NCBI GenBank assembly: GCA_910578665.1
Contig: CAJTQU010000005.1
Coordinates: 1-64,000 of the forward strand
From: an uncultured Muribaculaceae bacterium
Lineage (GTDB): Bacteria > Bacteroidota > Bacteroidia > Bacteroidales > Muribaculaceae
Length of the DNA stretch: 64,000 nt
Reading direction: 5' to 3'
The translations under genes and the position numbers were made by a program. The notes under the pieces were generated by a model, which did no database searches, was not told the origin of the DNA, and was given only the letters and a program-made list of their open reading frames with translations. Below are positions 1 to 8,650 of this stretch, piece after piece; within the stretch, counting starts at the first letter, position 1; every line of letters begins with the position of its first letter.

Positions 1-367
1 CTGCTGCCTCCCGTAGGAGTCTGGTCCGTGTCTCAGTACCAGTGTGGGGGGCCTTCCTCTCAGAACCCCTACGCATCGACGGATTGGTGGTCCGTTACAC
101 CGCCAACTTCCTAATGCGCCGCATGCCCATCCCGTCCCGGACCCTAAGGCCCTTTCTTCAATCCCGGATGCCCGGTACCGATATACGCGGTATTAGACGG
201 CGTTTCCGCCGATTATCCCCCTGGACGGGGCAGGTTGCATACGTGTTACTCACCCGTGCGCCGGTCGCCGGCAGAATGCGCGAACGCATCCCCCGCTGCC
301 CCTCGACTTGCATGTGTTAAGCCTGTCGCTAGCGTTCATCCTGAGCCAGGATCAAACTCTTCGTTGT
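1..367 (-). rRNA. rrs: 16S ribosomal RNA, 5' part (cut by window edge)
   Basis: The minus strand reads the universal 16S start (AGAGTTTGATCCTGGCTCAG at about 341-360) and ends at the window edge with the conserved 338-357 block (ACTCCTACGGGAGGCAGCAG at 1-20). The mature 5' end is placed near 367 by aligning to E. coli position 1. Only about the first quarter of the gene is present; the rest lies to the left of the window. The variable regions look like Bacteroidales, but I cannot assign a genus without a search. ORFs called inside this stretch are not genes. Confidence 0.97.
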
Positions 368-557
368 TGTATCTGTTTTCAAATATTTTTCCGTTCGGTC
401 TGACCCGGCGCGGACGCCGTTATCTCTTCCTGCTTGACGGAGACTTGTTTTTATTACTCGTCTCGTACTACTCTTGTCTGTCGCAGTCTTGTCAATGTCC
501 TCTCGCTTCCCGGAAGATCCCCGGCCGGCGGCCGGTGTCGTTCCCGTTTTGCGAGTG
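368..557 (-). other. Leader of the rRNA transcript
   Basis: Non-coding stretch between the rrn promoter and the mature 16S 5' end. It is GC-rich near 525-545, with a CCGGCCGGCGGCCGG-type inverted repeat, and AT-rich close to the 16S end. It presumably contains 16S processing stem and antitermination signals, but the 3' partner of the processing stem is outside the window, so this cannot be shown. Confidence 0.55.
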
Positions 558-589
558 CAAAGTTACGGCCTTTTTTTAACCCGGCCAAA
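558..589 (-). promoter_or_regulatory. rRNA operon promoter (sigma-ABfr type)
   Basis: On the minus strand TTTG (586-589) is followed after exactly 20 nt by TAACTTTG (558-565), a textbook Bacteroidota promoter (consensus TTTG-N19/20-TAnnTTTG). It lies about 190 nt upstream of the 16S 5' end. The tRNA-Val promoter at 11703-11734 has the same elements and the same spacing. Confidence 0.85.
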
Positions 590-842
590 TTTTTTACGCA
601 CTTTTTTTAACCTTTTTTTGAACCAATACCGCAATCGCTTGCAAACCACACGGTTATAATATGAACTTTTTTTGACCCGAATCACTAAGAAAAGAGCCCC
701 GAACCATGAAAAGCATCTAAACTCTATTTTTTCTTTTGACGATTTAAGAGTGAAATGGTGAATTTTCATAGTCCGAAACATAAACGGAACCCTGCTTTAT
801 ACTAAAAAATCATAGGCATGGATGGTTGAAACAGGGCTTTAT
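590..842. other. Intergenic, no gene recognised
   Basis: AT-rich stretch between the divergent rrn and ychF promoters. The reading frame on the minus strand at 563-781 overlaps the rrn promoter, has atypical composition and resembles no family I know. I see no tRNA or riboswitch motif here. Confidence 0.5.
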
Positions 843-873
843 TTTGCCGTGTCGGGTGTTTTTACTAATTTTG
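843..873 (+). promoter_or_regulatory. Promoter of ychF
   Basis: TTTG at 843-846, a 19-nt spacer, then TAATTTTG at 866-873. This predicts transcription from about 878-880 and a leader of roughly 90 nt before the ychF start. Confidence 0.75.
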
Positions 874-967
874 CAGCGTAAGCAGGGCTATATAATAGAG
901 GTATATTTAGAGCATGTTTCATGAAATTAGCCCGAAAACACTTTTACACTAAATAATATATTTATAT

Positions 968-2071
968 ATGGCATTAAAATGCGGCATAGTAGGACTTCCG
1001 AATGTGGGAAAGTCCACACTGTTCAACTGTCTGAGCAATGCAAAGGCTCAGTCGGCAAACTTCCCGTTCTGCACCATCGAGCCTAACGTGGGTGTCATAA
1101 CGGTGCCTGACGACCGCCTGACGCGCCTGGTCGAAATGTGCAATCCGCGCAGCGTTGTCCCGGCCACTGTCGAGATAGTAGACATCGCCGGACTGGTCAA
1201 AGGCGCCTCCAAAGGAGAAGGGCTAGGCAATAAATTTCTGGCCAATATACGCGAGACCGACGCCATACTGCATGTGCTGCGCTGTTTCGATGATGACAAC
1301 ATCACGCATGTTGACGGCACGGTAGACCCTGTGCGCGACAAAGAAATTATAGACCTGGAGCTCCAGCTCAAAGATCTGGAAACCGTGGATGCGCGTCTGC
1401 AAAAGACACTGAAGCAGGCACAGACCGGCGGCGACAAGCTGGCAAAAATGCAGGCCGGAGTGCTCCAGGCATATAAAGATGCGCTGACGCAGGGCAAGAG
1501 CGCGCGCACCGTGGCGTTTGAGACCAAGGACGAACAGAAATTCGCCCACGAGCTATTCCTGCTCACGGCCAAGCCCGTGATGTATGTGTGCAATGTCGAC
1601 GATGCTTCCGCCGCTACCGGCAATGCCTATGTAGAAGCGGTGAAAGAGGCGGTGAAAGAGGAAGGCGCACGCATCCTGGTAGTTGCCGCGCAGACCGAAA
1701 GCGAGATTGCAGAACTGGAAAGCTATGAAGAGCGCCGCGAATTCCTTAATGACATAGGACTGGAAGAATCGGGGGTAAGCCGCCTGATACGCGCTGCGTA
1801 TGCCCTGCTGGACCTACAGACTTATTTCACAGCCGGACCTGACGAAGTGCGAGCCTGGACTTTCATGCGCGGCTCTAAAGCACCGCAGTGCGCCGGCATC
1901 ATCCACACCGATTTTGAAAAAGGATTCATACGCGCCGAAGTAATCAAATACGGCGATTACGTAGAGCTGGGAGGCGAGACCGCAGTTCGCGAAGCCGGCA
2001 AAATGGGGGTAGAAGGCAAAGAATATGTCGTGCAGGACGGTGACATAATGCATTTCCGCTTCAACGTATAA
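968..2071 (+). CDS. ychF: Redox-regulated ATPase YchF (Obg-like)
   Basis: 367 aa, the usual length of the family. P-loop GLPNVGKST at residues 9-17 and switch II region DIAGLVKGA. The G4 position reads NVDD rather than NKxD, in line with the ATP preference known for YchF/OLA1. The coiled-coil middle part and the C-terminal TGS domain (about 280-365) are present. Family members bind ribosomes and the 26S proteasome or catalase in other organisms and act in the cytosol; the precise role in Bacteroidota is not settled. The start at 968 gives the canonical MALKCGIVG N-terminus. The C1 peptidase gene follows at once, so the two may be cotranscribed. Confidence 0.95.
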   Translation: MALKCGIVGLPNVGKSTLFNCLSNAKAQSANFPFCTIEPNVGVITVPDDRLTRLVEMCNPRSVVPATVEIVDIAGLVKGASKGEGLGNKFLANIRETDAILHVLRCFDDDNITHVDGTVDPVRDKEIIDLELQLKDLETVDARLQKTLKQAQTGGDKLAKMQAGVLQAYKDALTQGKSARTVAFETKDEQKFAHELFLLTAKPVMYVCNVDDASAATGNAYVEAVKEAVKEEGARILVVAAQTESEIAELESYEERREFLNDIGLEESGVSRLIRAAYALLDLQTYFTAGPDEVRAWTFMRGSKAPQCAGIIHTDFEKGFIRAEVIKYGDYVELGGETAVREAGKMGVEGKEYVVQDGDIMHFRFNV

Positions 2072-2103
2072 TGCTGACACAACACAAGCTAACCAAATAT
2101 AAC

Positions 2104-3309
2104 ATGAAGAAGTTTCTTACACTGGCTGCTGCCGCAGTAATAGCGGCCCCGGCAGCCCTGGCCGACAAGGCGGCCGCTGAGAATCCGGATTCGACCGGGT
2201 TCAAATTCACCGATATCAAGGTAATTCCTACAACTCCCGTAAAAGACCAAAATAAGTCGGGCACATGCTGGTGTTTTGCCGGTACATCATTCTTCGAAGA
2301 CGAAATACTGCGCAAGACCGGCAAGGTAATCGATCTGTCAGAGATGTTCACAGTATACAAATGCTACCAGGACAAAGCAAAGAAATACCAGCGCATGGGC
2401 GGAAAGACAACGTTTGCCCAGGGCGGCTCAATACTCGACGTGCCATATGTGTGGGAGCGCTACGGAGCCGTGCCCGAAGAGGTATATGCAGGTCTGGAAT
2501 ACGGAGAACCCAAGCATGACCACTACGAAATGGCCGACATGCTGTATGGTTTCATGAAATCGGTGACAGATCCCGAACGTAAAAAGCTCTCTCCCGTATG
2601 GCAGACCGGCTTCAACGGCATACTTGACGCATATTTCGGCAAAGCTCCCGAAAAATTTACATATGAGGGCAAAGAATACACCCCCCAGTCATTCGCAGCA
2701 TCGCTGCCCCTCAAGATGAGCGACTATGTCCCCGTCACATCTTTCACACACCATCCTTTCTATCAGACATGCATACTCGAAGTGCCTGACAACTGGCTGT
2801 GGGGAAGCTACCACAATGTTCCGATGGAAGAGATGAAAGCCATCGTGGACAATGCGCTTGAAAACGGCTATCCCGTTGTATGGGCTGCAGACGTGTCTGA
2901 ACCCGGATTCCAATGGGCAAAGGGATACTGCCTGCTGCCCGAAGCCAAGGATTCTAAAGATATGGACGGTACCGAGCTGTCTCGCTGGGTAAAACTTTCT
3001 GATAAAGAGCGTGATGCAGAAAAATATACCATCACCGGTCCATGCAAGGAGCAGACAGTGACCCAGGAAAGCCGCCAGAAAGGCTTCGATAATCTCGAAA
3101 CAACTGATGACCACGGCATGGAACTGGTGGGTATAGCCACCGACCAGGAGGGTAACCGCTACTATAAGGTGAAGAACTCTTGGGACACCAACCAGATCTA
3201 CGACGGTTTCTTCTATGTGTCAGAGCCTTACTTCCTGGCAAAGACCATATCTATACTCGTAAACAAAGAAGCCATACCCAAGAAAACTGCCAAGAAACTA
3301 TCTCTCTGA
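2104..3309 (+). CDS. Secreted C1-family cysteine peptidase (PepC/bleomycin hydrolase-like)
   Basis: 401 aa from the ATG at 2104, chosen because it gives a clean signal peptide (MKKFLTLAAAAVIAAPAALA); an upstream ATG at 2071 overlaps the ychF stop and adds 11 unlikely residues. Papain-fold catalytic residues are visible: the oxyanion Gln and active-site Cys in DQNKSGTCW (Q49, C55), His337 in TTDDHGMELVG and Asn358 in KVKNSWD. This is the aminopeptidase C/bleomycin hydrolase group, common in Bacteroidales, where the signal peptide indicates a periplasmic or surface peptidase acting on peptides. It lies 32 nt after ychF and ends at a strong bidirectional terminator. Confidence 0.88.
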   Translation: MKKFLTLAAAAVIAAPAALADKAAAENPDSTGFKFTDIKVIPTTPVKDQNKSGTCWCFAGTSFFEDEILRKTGKVIDLSEMFTVYKCYQDKAKKYQRMGGKTTFAQGGSILDVPYVWERYGAVPEEVYAGLEYGEPKHDHYEMADMLYGFMKSVTDPERKKLSPVWQTGFNGILDAYFGKAPEKFTYEGKEYTPQSFAASLPLKMSDYVPVTSFTHHPFYQTCILEVPDNWLWGSYHNVPMEEMKAIVDNALENGYPVVWAADVSEPGFQWAKGYCLLPEAKDSKDMDGTELSRWVKLSDKERDAEKYTITGPCKEQTVTQESRQKGFDNLETTDDHGMELVGIATDQEGNRYYKVKNSWDTNQIYDGFFYVSEPYFLAKTISILVNKEAIPKKTAKKLSL

Positions 3310-3320
3310 CATAATCCCTT

Positions 3321-3368
3321 ACATACAGACCACCCCGGCAGTCATGACTGCCGGGGTGGTCTGTATGT
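3321..3368. terminator. 48-bp perfect palindrome, bidirectional terminator
   Basis: The 24-nt arms are exact reverse complements, with the GTCATGAC centre at about 3341-3348. It sits between the convergent C1 peptidase (+) and nfnB (-) genes, so it can form an identical hairpin in both transcripts. Confidence 0.8.
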
Positions 3369-3377
3369 ATATATGTG

Positions 3378-4766
3378 TTACTTATTCGAGATATAGCTGT
3401 GTATGGCGGCAGCAGCCTTGCGGCCCGCACCCATAGCCAGGATCACTGTCGCGGCACCTGTCACGGCATCGCCGCCGGCAAACACGCCCTCACGGGTAGT
3501 GCGGCCGTCCTCGTCAGCCACGATACAACCCTTGCGGTTGGTCTCGAGACCATCGGTAGTGTCCTTAATCAGAGGGTTGGGGCTTGTGCCAAGGGCCATG
3601 ATCACCACCTCGCAGTCAAGCTGGTACTTACTGCCGGGGATTTCCACGGGACGGCGGCGGCCGGATTCATCAGGCTCGCCCAGCTCCATACGCACACATT
3701 CGATAGCAACCACCTTGCCCTGATCATCCCCTACCACCGATACGGGATTAGTAAGCATGCGGAAGTCTATACCCTCTTCCTTGGCATGGTGCACCTCTTC
3801 GACACGGGCCGGAAGCTCGGCTTCCGAGCGGCGGTACACGATCACGGCATCGGCGCCAAGTCGTTTGGCTGTGCGCACAGCGTCCATTGCCACATTGCCG
3901 CCGCCCACGACTACTACGCGTTTGCCCAGGTATATGGGTGTGTCATACTCCTCATCGTAAGCCTTCATCAGATTGGCACGCGTCAGGAACTCGTTGGCAG
4001 AGAAAACACCGTTAAGGTTTTCGCCCGGTATGCCCATAAAGCGCGGCAGACCGGCTCCGGAGCCTATAAACACAGCCTCATAGCCCTCATCGTCCATCAA
4101 CGAATCAACAGTTAGGGTACGGCCTACTATTACATCGGTCTCAATCTCCACGCCCAGTTTTTTCACAGCCTCTACTTCGCGAGCCACGATAGCATCTTTG
4201 GGCAGACGGAATTCCGGGATACCGTAAACAAGCACTCCGCCCACTTTGTGAAGGGCCTCGAAAATCTTTACCTCATAGCCTAGACGTGCCAGGTCGGACG
4301 CGCACGCCAGACCTGAAGGACCGGAACCTATCACAGCCACTTTGTGGCCGTTACGCGGCGCCGGAGTGTCCACTACCTGGTCGGCATGGTTTATCTTCCA
4401 GTCACCCACATAGCGCTCCAGCTTGCCTATAGCGACCGGTTCGCTCTTTATACCGAGCACGCACGAGCCCTCGCACTGGCTTTCCTGCGGACACACACGT
4501 CCGCACACACTAGGCAGGCTGCTGTCTTTGGCGATTACCGATGCGGCACCGGCTATGTCACCCTCGCCCAGAGCCTTGATAAACCCTGGTATGTTAAGGC
4601 CCACAGGACAGGCCTGCACACATCGGGGCTTGGGACATTTCAGACAGCGCGAAGCCTCGAGAGCCGCTTCCTGGTCATTATATCCGTAGCAAACTTCCTC
4701 AAAATTAGTAGCGCGACGCTGCGGATCCTGTTCGCGCACCGGGGTACGGGGTATCTTAACTGCCAT
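3378..4766 (-). CDS. nfnB: NfnB-like / glutamate synthase small-subunit-type oxidoreductase
   Basis: 462 aa from the ATG at 4766 (MAVKIPRTPVREQDP). A longer frame starts at 4865 but runs deep into nfnA and adds untypical residues. The N-terminus has two groups of cysteines for [4Fe-4S] clusters (CLKCPKPRCVQACPVG and CGRVCPQESQCEGSC), followed by FAD (GSGPSGLACASDLARLGY) and NADPH (VVVGGGNVAMDA) Rossmann motifs. By itself this matches GltA/GltD-type flavoproteins. Because it overlaps an NfnA/SudB-type gene by 11 nt, and no large glutamate synthase subunit is nearby, the likely role is the large subunit of NADH-dependent reduced ferredoxin:NADP+ oxidoreductase, a cytosolic electron-bifurcating enzyme. 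SudA is the alternative name. Confidence 0.88.
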   Translation of the reverse strand: MAVKIPRTPVREQDPQRRATNFEEVCYGYNDQEAALEASRCLKCPKPRCVQACPVGLNIPGFIKALGEGDIAGAASVIAKDSSLPSVCGRVCPQESQCEGSCVLGIKSEPVAIGKLERYVGDWKINHADQVVDTPAPRNGHKVAVIGSGPSGLACASDLARLGYEVKIFEALHKVGGVLVYGIPEFRLPKDAIVAREVEAVKKLGVEIETDVIVGRTLTVDSLMDDEGYEAVFIGSGAGLPRFMGIPGENLNGVFSANEFLTRANLMKAYDEEYDTPIYLGKRVVVVGGGNVAMDAVRTAKRLGADAVIVYRRSEAELPARVEEVHHAKEEGIDFRMLTNPVSVVGDDQGKVVAIECVRMELGEPDESGRRRPVEIPGSKYQLDCEVVIMALGTSPNPLIKDTTDGLETNRKGCIVADEDGRTTREGVFAGGDAVTGAATVILAMGAGRKAAAAIHSYISNK

Positions 4767-5613
4767 GGCACTTGCATTTATGGGTTTCAGGATTTGTTTT
4801 CTTATTGCCGCGATACATGTTCTGGCGGCGCATGGCCTCGTCGAAGTCCACCTGGTGGCCGTCAAACTCAGGGCCGTCCACGCATGTGAACAGAGTCTTG
4901 CCTCCTACTGATACACGGCACGCGCCGCACATTCCGGTGCCGTCCACCATCAGCGCGTTAAGGCTGACCATAGTAGGTATACCGTGCTTTTTAGTGGTCA
5001 TCGAAGCAAATTTCATCATAATCATCGGACCTATGATCACACAATGGTCATAAGCCTTGCCCTCTTTCTCTATCAGATGGTCGATCAGGGCGGTCACCAT
5101 GCCGTGGAAGCCTTCGGAACCGTCGTCGGTGCACAGATAGACATTGGCTACCTTGCGCATTTCGTCGACATAAGAGAACAAGTCCTTGTTACGGGCACCG
5201 ATGATAACATCGGCCCTCACCCCGTGCTCGTCCAGCCATTTTGCCTGCGGATAGACAGGGGCGGTACCCACGCCGCCGGCCACAAATAGCACACGCTGGC
5301 GTTTCAATTCCTCTTCGGGCAGCTCCAGAAGATCGGAAGGACGTCCCAGAGGGCCTGCAAAATCGGCAAATTCATCTCCAGGCTCCATGTCGCATATCTT
5401 GGCCGAAGATATGCCCACAGCCTGAATCACAATAGTCACAGTGCCACGCTCGCGGTCATAATCGCAGATAGTCAGAGGTATACGCTCCCCTTTCTCATCC
5501 GTGCGAATGATCACGAACTGGCCAGGCTGCGCAGCCTTGGCCACTCGCGGCGCCTCTACCACCATTTCATAAATTTTGGTGGCGAGTTCTCGTTTTTCTA
5601 AAATCTTAAACAT
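4756..5613 (-). CDS. nfnA: NfnA-like ferredoxin-NADP reductase subunit (sulfide dehydrogenase/DHOD electron-transfer type)
   Basis: 285 aa. FAD-binding barrel at about 1-100 (PGQFVIIRTDEKGERIPLTI), NAD-binding half at about 100-220 (VAGGVGTAPVYPQ), and a C-terminal [2Fe-2S] site (MCGACR followed by FTC). Proteins of this kind pair with a GltA-like flavoprotein as NfnAB, which balances NADH, NADPH and ferredoxin pools in anaerobes. The C-terminus is extended with KCKCHGS. The stop overlaps the start of nfnB by 11 nt, implying translational coupling. PyrK-type function is less likely because no pyrD is adjacent. Confidence 0.86.
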   Translation of the reverse strand: MFKILEKRELATKIYEMVVEAPRVAKAAQPGQFVIIRTDEKGERIPLTICDYDRERGTVTIVIQAVGISSAKICDMEPGDEFADFAGPLGRPSDLLELPEEELKRQRVLFVAGGVGTAPVYPQAKWLDEHGVRADVIIGARNKDLFSYVDEMRKVANVYLCTDDGSEGFHGMVTALIDHLIEKEGKAYDHCVIIGPMIMMKFASMTTKKHGIPTMVSLNALMVDGTGMCGACRVSVGGKTLFTCVDGPEFDGHQVDFDEAMRRQNMYRGNKKTNPETHKCKCHGS

Positions 5614-5656
5614 TGAGTCAGGTATTAGATAATTTTGTCAACAAAATCATGTTATT

Positions 5657-6928
5657 TTAATCAATAATATCAAAACCGCAATACGGTCTCAATACTTCGG
5701 GTACGACTATGCCGCTCGGCGTCTGGTAGTTTTCAAGTATCGCGGCCATGATGCGCGGCAGCGCCAGCGCCGACCCGTTGAGAGTATGGCAGAGACTGAT
5801 TTTCTTCTGCGCGTCACGGTAACGGCATTTAAGCCTGTTAGCCTGATAACTTTCGAAATTGCTCACCGAGCTGACCTCGAGCCAGCGTTCCTGGGCCGCG
5901 CTCCATACCTCGAAATCATAAGTTATGGCCGATGTGAAACTCATATCACCACCGCAAAGACGCAGTATATGCCAGGGCAGTCCCAGCTTCTCAAGCAGCG
6001 ACTGCACATGGTCTTTCATCTCTTCGAGCGCGGCATAAGAATCCTCGGGACGCTCTATGCGCACGATCTCTACCTTATCGAACTGGTGCAGGCGGTTCAG
6101 GCCGCGCACATCCTTGCCGTAAGAACCGGCCTCGCGGCGCCAGCAGGGCGAATAGGCACAATTCTTCTTAGGCAGCTCCTTTTCGGGAATAATGACGTCG
6201 CGGTACATGTTGGTCACGGGCACCTCCGCCGTCGGGATGAGATACAGGTCGTCTAGAGCGCAATGGTACATCTGGCCCTCCTTGTCCGGCAGCTGGCCGG
6301 TGCCATAGCCGGAAGCCTCGTTGACCACAAAGGGAGGCTCTACCTCGATATAGCCGGCTTTCCATGCCTCGTCAAGAAAGAACTGCTGCAGAGCGCGCTG
6401 CAACCGGGCACCCTTGCCTATATAGAACGGAAATCCGGCTCCTGTAACCTTGACACCAAGCTCCCAGTCTATTATATTGTACTTACGAGCCAGCTCCCAG
6501 TGTGGCAGCGAGCCAGGATCGAGGCAGGGCATCTCACCGCCGGTCTTCACCACTACGTTGTCCTCGGCCGTAAGTCCGTGGGGCACATCGGCACAGGGAG
6601 TGTTGGGAATAGACAGCAGCACGTCCTGCAATTTTGCCGCACAGTCGTCCAGCAGTTCTTGCAGACCCTTTGTAGAAGCTTTCAGCTCTGCCACACGCGC
6701 TTTGGCGGCCTCGGCCGCCTCTTTTTCGCCATTCTTCATATGCATGGCTATGGCTGACGCCATCTTCTTAAGCTCGGAGGCATCATTGTCACACCTCTGT
6801 TGCAGCCGGCGGCGCTCGGCATCAAGCTCAAGCACCTCGGTTATAGGCCCGACAGCGTCAAAACCTTTGACAGCCAGACGCTCTATTATATATTGAGGGT
6901 CGGCCTTTATGGCCTGTAGTGTAAGCAT
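5657..6928 (-). CDS. serS: Serine--tRNA ligase
   Basis: 423 aa, typical for bacterial SerRS. The N-terminal helical arm (about residues 25-110, rich in Glu/Lys/Ala, e.g. RRRLQQRCDNDASELKK) binds the long variable arm of tRNA-Ser. The class II catalytic core carries motif 2 (SPCWRREAGSYGKDVRG) and motif 3 (NGSALALPRIMAAILENYQ). The enzyme charges tRNA-Ser in the cytosol. It is the second gene of the yqeY-serS-nfnA-nfnB unit, 12 nt after yqeY and 43 nt before nfnA. Confidence 0.97.
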   Translation of the reverse strand: MLTLQAIKADPQYIIERLAVKGFDAVGPITEVLELDAERRRLQQRCDNDASELKKMASAIAMHMKNGEKEAAEAAKARVAELKASTKGLQELLDDCAAKLQDVLLSIPNTPCADVPHGLTAEDNVVVKTGGEMPCLDPGSLPHWELARKYNIIDWELGVKVTGAGFPFYIGKGARLQRALQQFFLDEAWKAGYIEVEPPFVVNEASGYGTGQLPDKEGQMYHCALDDLYLIPTAEVPVTNMYRDVIIPEKELPKKNCAYSPCWRREAGSYGKDVRGLNRLHQFDKVEIVRIERPEDSYAALEEMKDHVQSLLEKLGLPWHILRLCGGDMSFTSAITYDFEVWSAAQERWLEVSSVSNFESYQANRLKCRYRDAQKKISLCHTLNGSALALPRIMAAILENYQTPSGIVVPEVLRPYCGFDIID

Positions 6929-6940
6929 GGGATATCTGGT

Positions 6941-7390
6941 TTATGATAGTAATTCCTTGACTTTGGCATTTATGGCACGTCCGTCGGCACGTCCTGCCAG
7001 ACGCTTTGAGGCCACTCCCATGACCTTGCCCATCTCCTTCATCGACGAGGCGCCGGTCTCGGCTATTATGGCACGCAGCTCTGCCTCCAGTTCTTCCTCA
7101 GAAAGCTGCCTGGGCAGATACTCTTCGAGCACTGCGGCCTCGGCCAGCTCGCTCTCGGCCAGCTCGGACCGGTTGTTTTCAATATATATTTTGGCGCTCT
7201 CCTTACGCTGCTTAACCATTTTCACAATTATGGCCACAGCCTTTTCGTCAGACAGGTCGCCATTGGCCCCTTTGGCAGTCTTTGCCTCCAGGAACTCCTT
7301 TTTCGCACCACGCAGGGCCTCCAGGCGCACCTTGTCACGCGCCAGCATAGCCTTGCGGATATCGTCACTTACTTTATCAAACAGATTCAT
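6941..7390 (-). CDS. yqeY: GatB/YqeY domain protein
   Basis: 149 aa, full length for the small YqeY family. It resembles the tRNA-binding tail of GatB, the amidotransferase subunit that makes Gln-tRNA and Asn-tRNA. Typical features are the helical N-terminal half (LFDKVSDDIRKAMLARDK), the ESAKIYIENNR segment and the C-terminal GKVMGVASKRLAGRADG. The exact role of stand-alone YqeY is unknown; a link to tRNA fits its position before serS. First gene after the promoter at 7419-7450. Confidence 0.93.
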   Translation of the reverse strand: MNLFDKVSDDIRKAMLARDKVRLEALRGAKKEFLEAKTAKGANGDLSDEKAVAIIVKMVKQRKESAKIYIENNRSELAESELAEAAVLEEYLPRQLSEEELEAELRAIIAETGASSMKEMGKVMGVASKRLAGRADGRAINAKVKELLS

Positions 7391-7418
7391 AACAATTGTG
7401 TCTGTATTTATTAACTCG

Positions 7419-7450
7419 CAAAGTTAACAACTTCTGTGATAATAAGCAAA
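7419..7450 (-). promoter_or_regulatory. Promoter of yqeY-serS-nfnAB
   Basis: Minus-strand TTTG (7447-7450), a 20-nt spacer and TAACTTTG (7419-7426). It matches the rRNA and tRNA-Val promoters in both boxes and in spacing, so it should be strong. The predicted leader is about 20 nt. Confidence 0.82.
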
Positions 7451-7747
7451 CCGCAAATAACTTTTTCAGGGCAGGAGCTACAAAATTAAACGTAAAACAT
7501 ATTTCTCTCAAAAAAGAGAGGATCTGCAAACCAATACGGCGGAAATTCTGTTGACAATATAGCCATGTGATAACCGGCCAAAGTGTTTGCCATTCGTTCT
7601 GCAACAGCAAGGTCTGCCACACGGCTTATTGTCCATACAACAAAAAAGGAGACCCGAACAGTCGCCCAACTACAATATGACGCATACTCTGCGGCACTTA
7701 TATATTTAAAATTGCCATACAATATACGAAAACTTAAAAAAAAATGG
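7451..7747. other. Intergenic, no gene recognised
   Basis: About 300 nt between divergent genes. A frame at 7583-7828 on the plus strand would overlap the pseudokinase start and encodes nothing I recognise. No tRNA or riboswitch pattern is visible. Confidence 0.5.
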
Positions 7748-7755
7748 TATCTTTG
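7748..7755 (+). promoter_or_regulatory. -7 box upstream of the pseudokinase gene
   Basis: TATCTTTG fits TAnnTTTG and is followed by a leader of about 55 nt. I see no clear TTTG at the right distance, so the -33 element is weak or absent. Confidence 0.5.
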
Positions 7756-7815
7756 CACTTCAATGTGTCTGTGTGGCAATTGTAACGAGAAGTCGGAACA
7801 CTATAACTGTACTAA

Positions 7816-8586
7816 ATGCAATACATAAGCAAGGAAGAGAGAAAGATAGATTTCACCGACCCACAGGGGAAATGGACAGACCTGACCATACTGCCTGAAT
7901 GGGAAGAGGAATTCTATGATGTGTATACAGCCAAAAAATATGGCAAATGGGTTATGCTGAAAGCTCTTAAAGAGCAATACCGCGACAACCCGTCATACCA
8001 ACATATGCTTGACCGAGAGTTTGAGACACGCCACATTCTGGCACATCCCAACATCGTGATGGTGAACGACTACGAGGTACTGCCCGTGATAGGACGAGCC
8101 ATAATCACCGACGACGTATACGGCTATTCGCTACGCCGCCTGATCGACGAGAAACTGCTCACTCCGCGCATCCTGCACCGCCTGGAGACACAGCTGCTCG
8201 ACGCTATGGACTATATACAGGAGAACCATCTGGCACATCGCTCTATAACTCCGGAAAATATCATATTCGCAGAACGTGGCGGAAACCTCAAGCTCATAAA
8301 CGTGGGCTATGACCACCGCTCCGAACTGTCGGCCCAAGACACCGTGGAAGACATACATGCGTACGGCACGGTACTCAACGAGGTGCTCGACAATATGCCC
8401 GGACAATATCCGCGGCTGCGCCGTATAGCGCGCATAGCGGCCGCAGGCGATCCTGTGCGCCGGTTCCGCACCATTCCAGACCTGCGCCTGGCCATAGAGC
8501 GCAAATCGCCCATAGCCATTTACATTTATTTGTGTGTATTCGTAGCGGCAATGACAACGCTGCTGTGCTGGCTGGCATTCCGTTGA
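7816..8586 (+). CDS. Membrane-anchored predicted pseudokinase (Ser/Thr kinase fold)
   Basis: 256 aa. The fold is that of an Hanks-type kinase: VMLKAL with the ATP-site Lys49, Glu70 in the next helix, then HRSITPEN where active kinases have HRDxKxxN. Ser143 replaces the catalytic Asp and Thr145 replaces the Lys, while Asn148 is kept. The metal-binding DFG is NVG at 162-164. No glycine-rich loop is obvious. Residues about 232-254 form a single C-terminal transmembrane helix, so the domain faces the cytosol. With both aspartates gone, phosphotransfer is unlikely; a binding or scaffold role is inferred. Its neighbours, a GNAT-like gene and a lipoprotein gene, do not indicate a pathway. Confidence 0.8.
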   Translation: MQYISKEERKIDFTDPQGKWTDLTILPEWEEEFYDVYTAKKYGKWVMLKALKEQYRDNPSYQHMLDREFETRHILAHPNIVMVNDYEVLPVIGRAIITDDVYGYSLRRLIDEKLLTPRILHRLETQLLDAMDYIQENHLAHRSITPENIIFAERGGNLKLINVGYDHRSELSAQDTVEDIHAYGTVLNEVLDNMPGQYPRLRRIARIAAAGDPVRRFRTIPDLRLAIERKSPIAIYIYLCVFVAAMTTLLCWLAFR

Positions 8587-8650
8587 GAAATATCTCTCCA
8601 GACAAATGCCTGAAAATACGGTTTAACCTAAGACAACACCTGATTACCCG

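Noticed and set aside
42..659. Several short plus-strand reading frames
   Set aside because: They lie inside the 16S gene, its leader and the rrn promoter and match no protein family.
3375..4115. 246-codon plus-strand frame
   Set aside because: Antisense to nfnB, which has clear motifs throughout; high GC third positions leave the opposite frame open.
7583..7828. 81-codon frame before the pseudokinase
   Set aside because: Spans the -7 box and overlaps the next start; no recognisable protein.
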